From Sporomusaceae bacterium UBA1887 (GTDB lineage: Bacteria; Bacillota; Negativicutes; Sporomusales; DSM-15969), in assembly GCA_002337925.1 (NCBI GenBank), contig DDHB01000053.1:49691-64321 (forward strand): a stretch of DNA of 14,631 nucleotides, given 5' to 3'. The translations under genes were made by a program, and so were the position numbers. Shown piece after piece: positions 7,772 through 13,469 of this stretch. The notes below the pieces were generated by a model. The model was given only the letters and a program-made list of their open reading frames with translations. It was not told where the DNA came from and did no database searches. Position 1 is the first letter of the stretch, and each line of letters begins with the position of its first letter.

Positions 7772-8158
7772 ATGGACGGATTCGTGTGTTCATCATGCTA
7801 CACTTGGCTAGTCCCCCAGCATACTGACTGCCCAAGCTGCGGCATACCCGTCATTCTTGAAGGAGATGATAAAAATGTGATTGATCATCTTCAGCCCAAT
7901 TGCCTGATACACCGTTATGACGGTTCCGATATGCTGGAGCCGGCAGTAATCGTCAAGGCAGGAAAAACCAATATGAAAGTAGCGACTAAACTAAGAGAAT
8001 ATGCAAAACCAGTTACGATTTCCAAGCAAAAAGTATATCAGTTTGACCCAAATGTACTAAGTGCCATTCAGGCACTGCGTAATGAACGGACTGCCACCAT
8101 TAACCGCTATGACATTATGATTCAGACTCACTGGAAAAAGCTCGAAACCTATCAGTAA
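7772..8158 (+). CDS. Small double zinc-knuckle protein of unknown function
   Basis: I do not recognise this 128-aa protein. The start at ATG 7772 is set by GGAGGTG at 7759-7765 with a 6-nt gap; the longer in-frame ATG at 7733 has no ribosome site and touches the proposed -10. The N-terminus has two cysteine knuckles, C6-x2-C9 and C20-x2-C23 (CSSC and CPSCG), spaced as in a zinc ribbon that would bind one Zn. The middle (about 30-65) holds an acidic stretch and DMLEPAVIVKAGK. The C-terminal half is basic and probably helical. There is no signal peptide or membrane segment, so it should be cytoplasmic. It is transcribed away from the tryptophan ECF operon. Its stop overlaps the 3' end of the convergent aminotransferase gene by 7 nt, with no terminator between them. 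A nucleic-acid or protein-binding adaptor is possible but is only a guess. Confidence 0.8.
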   Translation: MDGFVCSSCYTWLVPQHTDCPSCGIPVILEGDDKNVIDHLQPNCLIHRYDGSDMLEPAVIVKAGKTNMKVATKLREYAKPVTISKQKVYQFDPNVLSAIQALRNERTATINRYDIMIQTHWKKLETYQ

Positions 8159-9297
8159 GACTGCCAGGTTTCCCAGGCAGCCCCTACGGCTGCTCCGGGC
8201 GATACCGCAAAGCCATTGGAACTAAGCGCCCGTTCAACAGCGGACAGGGTTATCACAATTTCATTAATACATATATTGCCCATATGGCCGATGCGGAAGC
8301 CTTTTCCTTTAAGCTCACCTATACCGCCGGCGACAAAAACATCATATTGTTCCATTTTTGCCCGGAAGGCGGTATCCTCTACGCCTTCCGGGTATTTAAC
8401 TACACTGAGTGTTGGCGCAAGATCATCGCGGGAAGTCGCCAGTTCCAGTCCGATTGCACTAAGGCCTGCACGCATGCTCGCTGCAATCCGGTTATGCCTC
8501 TGGTACCGCTCTTCTAATCCTTCGGCAAGCACGATACGGACAGCCTCTCTCAGCGCAGCAATAAGATTAACCGGCGGGGTAGAAAAATACAAAGCCGGGT
8601 TTTCCATAATGGGCAGCCAATTTTTCCAATCTGAATAATAAGCCCGTACACTTCCTAATTCATCACGGCAAGCCAGCGCACGATTACTGAAAGCTACCAT
8701 TGCCAAGCCAGGTGGTGTGCCAAATGCCTTCTGGCAGGTTGTAACAACAACATCAATACCAAAATCATTCATTGTTTCAGGAACAGCCGCACTGGCACAT
8801 ACTCCGTCGACAATATATAACGTATTATATCTGCTGGCCAGTCGGCCTATCTCCTTTACTTGAGCCATGGTCCCTGTTGATGTGTCAACATGGGTTACCG
8901 TTATGGCTTTATATTTTTTTAATTGCAGCTTTTCCTCTATAACTGCCAGCGGCACAGCTTGCCCGGCCGGGCAGCTTAAAACATCTGCTTTTATCCCCAA
9001 TGCGTTGGCAATTAAGGCAAAGCGATCACCGAAAACGCCATGGGACACTACAAGAATGTCTTCACCGGCAGGAACAGTATTAATGGGTCCCATTTCCATT
9101 GCCAGTGTTCCCGCTCCACCAATTACAATGATATGATCAGCTTGAAAAATTTGCTTTAAGCCCGCCAAGCATTCCTTGTAAATAGCAACAAATCCACCGT
9201 ATGTGTGTCCGTAGGTTTGTATTGCTATTGCCTGGCGGATCGACTCTGCAACCGGTGTCGGCCCGGGTATCATTACCAAAGGGGCTTGTTTAATCAT
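8152..9297 (-). CDS. Class V PLP aminotransferase (alanine/serine-glyoxylate type)
   Basis: A fold-type I pyridoxal-phosphate aminotransferase of the alanine-glyoxylate / serine-pyruvate group, 381 aa from the preferred ATG at 9297. An ATG six bases upstream (9303) lies only 1 nt from the GGAGG at 9309-9305, whereas 9297 has the normal 7-nt spacing. Features: an N-terminal PGPTPVAESI, a cofactor-binding GGAGTLAME near 60-68, an Asp in VDGVCA (about Asp164) that should contact the PLP ring nitrogen, and TTCQKAFGTPPG with the Schiff-base Lys190. The C-terminal IGHMGN element (with FRIGHMGN) is typical of this family. Substrates cannot be read from the sequence; glyoxylate, pyruvate and serine are the family norm, and phosphonate-type transaminases are relatives. 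It lies 86 nt downstream of the deacetylase gene in the same orientation with no evident terminator, so co-transcription is possible. Confidence 0.88.
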   Translation of the reverse strand: MIKQAPLVMIPGPTPVAESIRQAIAIQTYGHTYGGFVAIYKECLAGLKQIFQADHIIVIGGAGTLAMEMGPINTVPAGEDILVVSHGVFGDRFALIANALGIKADVLSCPAGQAVPLAVIEEKLQLKKYKAITVTHVDTSTGTMAQVKEIGRLASRYNTLYIVDGVCASAAVPETMNDFGIDVVVTTCQKAFGTPPGLAMVAFSNRALACRDELGSVRAYYSDWKNWLPIMENPALYFSTPPVNLIAALREAVRIVLAEGLEERYQRHNRIAASMRAGLSAIGLELATSRDDLAPTLSVVKYPEGVEDTAFRAKMEQYDVFVAGGIGELKGKGFRIGHMGNICINEIVITLSAVERALSSNGFAVSPGAAVGAAWETWQSY

Positions 9298-9383
9298 GTC
9301 CATACCTCCGTTCAGTGTTGATTTATCAAAACAATACGGTATGATAGCAAAAAAACCTTCTATAATTGTAAATAATTTTCAGA

Positions 9384-10085
9384 CTAATGTCGCACCTCGT
9401 AATACTGCAGTAATTCACTTACCGTCACAAATTGATACCCCTGCGCCCGGAACTGGTCAATCAGCAGACTCACAGCCTGAGGTGTCGGCATTTTATCTTG
9501 ACCGTCATGAAATAAAAAAATATTGCCTGGTTTTAAATTAGCTGATGCAACCTTAACAACCTGACTAACTGAGGGACGGCTCCAGTCACGGGTATCTACC
9601 GTCCACATGATTGTGGTATAGCCTCTTTCCTGCAATTTACTTACCAGCAAGTCATTATACCCTCCGCCGGGAGGGCGGAAGAAAACCGGTTTTACACCTA
9701 CTTGAGCCAATATCTTTTCATTGCGCTCAACCTCCGCCAAATACTCTTCCATCGATATTTGGTGTAAAAACTGATGACTATAGCCATGATTTGCTAGTTC
9801 ATGGCCTTCAGCAACAACCTGCCGCAGCAAGTCACCGTAGACTTCCGCATTACGGCCTAAAATAAAAAAGGTTGCTTTAACGCCCTTCTCCCTCAGTACC
9901 TTTAATAATTCTGGCGTTGTTCCAGGATGAGGACCATCGTCGAATGTAAAGGCGACCACCTGATGAGTAGTGGGCACGTTTCGGATAATTTTATTTTGTT
10001 TTTCCAAGCTTCCAAGTGTTCCCCCTGCTGCCAGCAATGATAATACAGCAATCATGCTCCACAGCCGCAAGCCTTTATATTTCAT
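9384..10085 (-). CDS. Secreted polysaccharide deacetylase (NodB domain)
   Basis: A 233-aa carbohydrate esterase family 4 enzyme. An N-terminal hydrophobic segment (about residues 8-25) is a signal peptide or anchor. The NodB motifs are all present: TFDDGP (47-52, catalytic Asp49 and metal Asp50), HGYSH (metal His100 and His104), RPPGGGYN (137-144), DTRDW (164-168) and LFHDG (191-195, His193). The protein should remove N-acetyl groups from peptidoglycan or a related glycan outside the membrane. Its compact size and features fit the PdaA/PdaB/spore-cortex kind of Firmicute deacetylase, but that subtype is an inference. The ATG at 10085 follows AAGGGGGAA. It is divergent from the D-alanyl-D-alanine carboxypeptidase gene across a 131-nt gap, which supports a shared role in cell-wall or spore-cortex remodelling. 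Confidence 0.9.
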   Translation of the reverse strand: MKYKGLRLWSMIAVLSLLAAGGTLGSLEKQNKIIRNVPTTHQVVAFTFDDGPHPGTTPELLKVLREKGVKATFFILGRNAEVYGDLLRQVVAEGHELANHGYSHQFLHQISMEEYLAEVERNEKILAQVGVKPVFFRPPGGGYNDLLVSKLQERGYTTIMWTVDTRDWSRPSVSQVVKVASANLKPGNIFLFHDGQDKMPTPQAVSLLIDQFRAQGYQFVTVSELLQYYEVRH

Positions 10086-10135
10086 GATTCTTCCCCCTTA
10101 CATAGCTACAATTACTATTACGCTGAAAATCGACT

Positions 10136-10164
10136 GCATATGACCACCTTGTAGTCAATATAAT
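10136..10164 (+). promoter_or_regulatory. Putative dacF promoter (TATAAT with GCATA upstream)
   Basis: A perfect TATAAT at 10159-10164 lies 52 nt before the dacF ATG, but the vegetative -35 (TGCATA at 10135-10140) is poor. The upstream GCATA (10136-10140), 15 nt before CAATATA, recalls forespore sigma-F/sigma-G promoters, and Bacillus dacF is a forespore gene. The TATAAT is seen directly; the sigma assignment is speculative. Confidence 0.4.
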
Positions 10165-10170
10165 GTGTTA

Positions 10171-10194
10171 GTATCGTGGCATATCACGCGATAC
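10171..10194. repeat. Imperfect palindrome in the dacF 5' leader
   Basis: GTATCG at 10171-10176 is the inverted copy of CGATAC at 10189-10194, with an inner GTG...CAC that extends the symmetry past a 2-nt bulge. It lies just downstream of the TATAAT and 22 nt before the dacF start codon, so it could be an operator or an mRNA hairpin near the ribosome site. No T tract follows, so it is not a terminator. Confidence 0.4.
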
Positions 10195-10216
10195 TGCGTA
10201 AAAAGGGGGATGACAA

Positions 10217-11380
10217 ATGGGTTCTATGATAAAACGGCTTATTTTGTATATATTGATTTTCTTACTGACAACAATGGCGGTTGTAACTGCAGCCCCCAAG
10301 CCGCCCACAATACATGCAAATGCAGCAATTCTCATGGATGCTAAAACAGGAGAAGTATTGTTCGCACAAAATATACATAAGCGTTACGCTCCGGCCAGTA
10401 CAACAAAAGTCCTAACTGCGATTCTTGCAATTGAAAGCGGCCGCCTTGACGAGGAGGTGGAAGTAAGTCTTCGTGCTGCTGGAACCGGTGGTTCTTCAAT
10501 GCACCTTTACGCAGGCCAAAAACTATCCCTCCGCGAATTAGTAACCGGTCTTCTATTGCGTTCAGGCAATGATGCTGCAGTAGCAATTGCCGAGCATCTT
10601 GCCGGATCAGTTGACGCGTTTGTGCTCACCATGAACGCTAAGGCTCAGTCACTGGGAGCAGTGAACAGCAGCTTCCGCAACCCTCATGGCCTCACTGCTG
10701 TCAGCCATTACTCTACAGCCTTTGACCTAGCCTGGATATCGCGCTATGCACTTACTAATCCAATTTTTGCTTCAATCGTAAATACCAGGGAAACAACCAT
10801 CGACTGGCTGGACCGGCGGGGCAAAGAAAAAGATGTTAACTTGCGCAACACAAATAAGCTGCTATGGATGCTGGAGGATGCTGATGGCGTAAAAACAGGC
10901 ACTACCGGTGAAGCAGGTCCATGCTTAGTATCCAGTGCCACTCGCGGCAATCAGCGGTTAATTGCAGTGGTGCTGCATGACCATTCCCGCTGGCAGGATT
11001 CTATGCAGTTGTTAAAGTACGGCTTTGACAACTTTGACATATATGAATATGCCGAGGCCGGTGATATTGTCGGTCCTATTCCCGTCGAAGATGGTATGAC
11101 CGATGCGGTAGACGTCTATATTAATCAAGTAGCGGCCGTAATTGTAAGGCCAGAAGATTATCCTCATGTTACGGTTGAGCTTGATTTGCCGGAAAAAATA
11201 AAAGCCCCTGTTTATCAGGGGCAAAAAATTGGTGAAGTTATTTTTTTCGTGCGGGAAAAAGCAGTAAAAACAGTCGATATTATTTCCACCAAAGATGTTA
11301 CCGAGCAAACTCCCACCTCAGTATTCTTCGACCATCTGCTATATCTGTTTCGAATCGTATCAGGCTGGGGCATATTATGA
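10217..11380 (+). CDS. dacF: D-alanyl-D-alanine carboxypeptidase (PBP5/DacF type)
   Basis: A 387-aa low-molecular-weight penicillin-binding protein that trims the terminal D-Ala from peptidoglycan pentapeptides outside the membrane. The N-terminus has a basic end and a hydrophobic signal segment (about 6-25) followed by cleavage-like Ala residues. The active-site motifs are complete: SxxK as S61-TT-K64, SxN as S116-G-N118 and KTG at 226-228. The region after about residue 270 is the beta-rich PBP5 C-terminal domain, including KAPVYQGQKIG, and ends in a hydrophobic, aromatic stretch that could be the membrane anchor. The ATG at 10217 is set by AAGGGGGA with a 6-nt gap. Naming it dacF instead of dacA or dacB rests on its size and on the neighbouring deacetylase, so the exact paralogue is uncertain. 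It converges with the cheR-like gene 10 nt away. Confidence 0.88.
   Translation: MGSMIKRLILYILIFLLTTMAVVTAAPKPPTIHANAAILMDAKTGEVLFAQNIHKRYAPASTTKVLTAILAIESGRLDEEVEVSLRAAGTGGSSMHLYAGQKLSLRELVTGLLLRSGNDAAVAIAEHLAGSVDAFVLTMNAKAQSLGAVNSSFRNPHGLTAVSHYSTAFDLAWISRYALTNPIFASIVNTRETTIDWLDRRGKEKDVNLRNTNKLLWMLEDADGVKTGTTGEAGPCLVSSATRGNQRLIAVVLHDHSRWQDSMQLLKYGFDNFDIYEYAEAGDIVGPIPVEDGMTDAVDVYINQVAAVIVRPEDYPHVTVELDLPEKIKAPVYQGQKIGEVIFFVREKAVKTVDIISTKDVTEQTPTSVFFDHLLYLFRIVSGWGIL
11193..11222 (-). terminator. Intrinsic terminator of the cheR-like transcript, inside dacF
   Basis: On the minus strand GCCCCTG-ATAAA-CAGGGGC (7 perfect pairs, 5-nt loop, 11222-11204) is followed at once by TTTTATTTTTT (11203-11193). 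That is a textbook intrinsic terminator, and it works only on the minus strand because A's follow the stem on the plus strand. It lies about 170 nt past the stop of the convergent cheR-like gene, within the codons for KAPVYQGQK of the carboxypeptidase. Confidence 0.75.
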
Positions 11381-11390
11381 AGCTGGATAG

Positions 11391-12170
11391 CTACGGTTTG
11401 CGGTAAAAAAACGGCATATAACTTTGAAATCCAATATCCCGGAAGTTCAAAATGGCTTCCGTACCTCCAACAAACAAAACACCGCCTGATTTCAGCGAGG
11501 CAAAGAAGCGACGGTACAAGGCATCTTTTGCTTCTTCCGTAAAATAAATAACCACATTCCTGCAAAGAATAAGATCAAATCCACTTTCAAATTTATCAAG
11601 CAGCAGGTTATGGCGGCCAAACTCAATGCGGGATTTAATATCTTCATTGAGTTGAAATGTCCCATCAACCTGCTTAAAATATTTGCTTAATCGGGGTGTT
11701 GGCATATTTTTCAACTCATTCATGGTATAAACACCTTTTTTGGCTTTCCCAAGAATTTCTGTATCCAAATCAGTCGCCAAAATGCGGTGTTTAACCCCTG
11801 GTGTCAACTCATTCAAAATCATCGCAATAGAATAGGGTTCCGCTCCGATTGAACAGCCAGCACTCCAGATACTTAATTTCTTATTTTTGATAAGCAGATC
11901 AGGAATAACTTTTTTCTCCAGCTCATCGAATTTTTCGGGAGTACGGAAAAACTCGGTAACGTTAATCGTTAGAAAATCGATAAACTCCTTATACAACTGA
12001 GAATTTCGCTCCATCATATCGAAAAATGCTAAATACGTTGTTGCCCCATGGCGGGTCATCAAATTTGTAATCCGCCGCTGCATTTGTGTCGGTTTATAAT
12101 CATTCAGGTTTATACTCGATTTAGTAAAAAGTCTTTGTTTAAACGTTTCCCAGTCTTTTTCATTACTCAC
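11391..12170 (-). CDS. cheR: CheR-family protein-glutamate methyltransferase
   Basis: A 259-aa S-adenosylmethionine-dependent methyltransferase of the CheR family, which methylates glutamates on chemoreceptors. The start is GTG 12170-12168, with GGAGGG 7 nt upstream. The N-terminal all-helical CheR domain (about 1-75) contains QRRITNLM, a basic region, and ends in INVTEFFR (69-76). The SAM pocket is IWSAGCSIGAEPYS (101-114), with the acidic DLD at 134-136. LCRNVVIYF (202-210) and the final FVGGTEAI are also typical. The length fits a simple CheR without the pentapeptide-binding tether or TPR tail. No other chemotaxis gene is visible in the window, so a role in chemotaxis or in a related receptor pathway cannot be told apart. 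It is a single-gene unit: a terminator lies upstream, and its own appears to lie inside the convergent dacF. Confidence 0.92.
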   Translation of the reverse strand: MSNEKDWETFKQRLFTKSSINLNDYKPTQMQRRITNLMTRHGATTYLAFFDMMERNSQLYKEFIDFLTINVTEFFRTPEKFDELEKKVIPDLLIKNKKLSIWSAGCSIGAEPYSIAMILNELTPGVKHRILATDLDTEILGKAKKGVYTMNELKNMPTPRLSKYFKQVDGTFQLNEDIKSRIEFGRHNLLLDKFESGFDLILCRNVVIYFTEEAKDALYRRFFASLKSGGVLFVGGTEAILNFRDIGFQSYMPFFYRKP

Positions 12171-12248
12171 GTTAAAGCCCTCCGAATTATAGCATATATC
12201 TTATGGTATATGCCTGCTACTTCGACAAAGCTATATCATTTTCCTACT

Positions 12249-12279
12249 AAAAAGACAGGGCCACAAGCCCTGTCTTTTT
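12249..12279 (-). terminator. Intrinsic terminator of the substrate-binding lipoprotein gene
   Basis: Perfect 13-bp inverted repeat: AAAAAGACAGGGC (12249-12261) and GCCCTGTCTTTTT (12267-12279) around a 5-nt loop. It lies 14 nt past the lipoprotein stop on the minus strand. Because both ends carry A/T runs, it could stop transcription from either strand. Confidence 0.88.
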
Positions 12280-12292
12280 ACGTAGAAGATTT

Positions 12293-13306
12293 TTATTTTT
12301 TTGCCTTACTGATAAACGTTCCATCGATGAATTTAGTCAGATCAGGGGCCTGTGTCAATATTTTTTGATTTACATAGAAGGAGCTGGCCCGCTTACCAAC
12401 TTCATAAATTGTACCTGGTTTTTCCTTAGTTCCGTAGAATTCCAGATTACCTTGCAGATCATAAAACTTAACTGTCTGAATATCAGCAGCCACATCTTCG
12501 GGCTTCATCTTAAAAGCAGCCGCCAGAATTTTGTTAGTATCTTCGGGGTTTTTATTCAAATAATCTGTTGCTTCAGCCAGAGCCTCAACAAGAGCCTGCA
12601 CTGTTTGTGGGTCCTTCTGTGCCAGTTCTTCCCTCACTGCCAAAACATCAGCAATCAAGCCAGGTGTATCCTTCGTCGTAGAAAGCACGCTGTCACCGGC
12701 AGCCACAGCCTTAGTTAAATGTGGTTCCCAGGTTACAGCAGCGTCAACCTTACCTGCCATAAATGCAGATGCCGCTTCACTTGCCTTCATATCAACCGCT
12801 TTAATATCCGCATCAGACAAACCTGCTTTTTCCAATATAGTAGAAAGAAAGAAATGTGATGCTGAACCGCGATGAAAGGCTATCTCTTTTCCCTTCAAAT
12901 CAGCTACTTTTTCAATCCCCCGTCCTTGCTTAACAATAAGTCCGTCTGCACCGTTAGAAGCATCAAAAGCCCAGACGAATTTCATTGGTACGCCTTCACC
13001 GGCAGCAGATACAGAAACATCAAGGGAAGCCGCCATGGCTTGAATACGATTGGCAACAAGCGATTGCTTCCTGTCTCCCACGCCTTCTATTGCTTGCAGT
13101 TCAACATCCAGGCCTCTGCTTTTAAAGAAGCCTTTCTCCTTAGCAATAAATAAGGCACCATATCCCGTCCAGGGTGTATACCCGATTATAACTTTTTTCT
13201 CAGTCTTTTCTGTCTTAGGCTGAGCAGCTTGATTGGAAGCACATCCCGCGACGGCAAGAACTGCAACAGCTGCCACTACTAATAATGCCAGTATCTTTTT
13301 TCTCAC
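12293..13306 (-). CDS. ABC transporter substrate-binding lipoprotein (NitT/TauT type)
   Basis: A 337-aa extracytoplasmic solute-binding lipoprotein. I start it at GTG 13306-13304, 8 nt after GGAGG; an ATG at 13312 and a GTG at 13321 lie on top of that ribosome site. This start gives MRKK, a hydrophobic core and the lipobox LAVAGC with lipidated Cys22. The mature part opens with VIIGYTPWTGYGALFIAKEKGFF, the pattern of NMT1/SsuA/TauA-like binding proteins. LKGKEIAFHRGSASHFFL, then DMKASEAASAFMAGKVDAAVTWEPHL, continue it. Relatives bind nitrate, taurine, sulfonates or thiamine precursors, and the ligand cannot be read here. No permease or ATPase gene adjoins it; terminators bound the unit on both sides, so it either pairs with transporter parts elsewhere or acts in sensing. 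Confidence 0.87.
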   Translation of the reverse strand: MRKKILALLVVAAVAVLAVAGCASNQAAQPKTEKTEKKVIIGYTPWTGYGALFIAKEKGFFKSRGLDVELQAIEGVGDRKQSLVANRIQAMAASLDVSVSAAGEGVPMKFVWAFDASNGADGLIVKQGRGIEKVADLKGKEIAFHRGSASHFFLSTILEKAGLSDADIKAVDMKASEAASAFMAGKVDAAVTWEPHLTKAVAAGDSVLSTTKDTPGLIADVLAVREELAQKDPQTVQALVEALAEATDYLNKNPEDTNKILAAAFKMKPEDVAADIQTVKFYDLQGNLEFYGTKEKPGTIYEVGKRASSFYVNQKILTQAPDLTKFIDGTFISKAKK

Positions 13307-13420
13307 AGACATCTCCTCCACACAACAATAATTTCTAATCTGTATATAATGATTCGCTAACTCTTCATCATTTCCTTCCTTTAACTTGATAAAATGTTAG
13401 AGTGTTAATAATGCATTTTA
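13307..13420. other. Leader and probable promoter region of the lipoprotein gene
   Basis: AT-rich gap between the kinase terminator and the lipoprotein start. On the minus strand it contains the ribosome site GGAGGAG (13319-13313) and a TATATA near 13345, but no -35 at proper spacing that I trust. A promoter must lie here if the terminator works. Confidence 0.4.
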
Positions 13421-13460
13421 AAAAAATAAAATCCCGGCCTAATAAGGGATTTTATTTTTT
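13421..13460 (-). terminator. Intrinsic terminator of the histidine kinase gene
   Basis: AAAAAATAAAATCCC (13421-13435) and GGGATTTTATTTTTT (13446-13460) form a perfect 15-bp repeat with a 10-nt loop, beginning 9 nt after the kinase stop. The stem is GC-poor apart from CCC/GGG, but the T-rich tail is strong on both strands. It separates the kinase from the downstream lipoprotein gene. Confidence 0.8.
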
Positions 13461-13469
13461 CAAAACGCA

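Noticed and set aside
8159..8196. Hairpins CTGCC/GGCAG and GCAGCC/GGCTGC just after the zinc-knuckle gene stop
   Set aside because: No T tract follows on either strand, and the bases encode the C-terminus of the aminotransferase.
9304..9383. AT-rich gap between the aminotransferase and deacetylase genes, with TTGCTA-N17-GATAAA on the minus strand as a possible promoter
   Set aside because: Only 4 of 6 matches in each element and no terminator for the upstream gene; read-through from the deacetylase gene is as likely.
11695..11741. GGTGTT...AACACC followed by TTTTTT on the plus strand inside the cheR-like gene, a possible dacF terminator
   Set aside because: The stem is only 6 bp with a 29-nt loop, too weak and too far past the dacF stop to support.
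13322..13420. Candidate promoter TTAGCG-N17-TAGAAA for the lipoprotein gene
   Set aside because: Both boxes match poorly; a promoter is expected here, but this one is not convincing.
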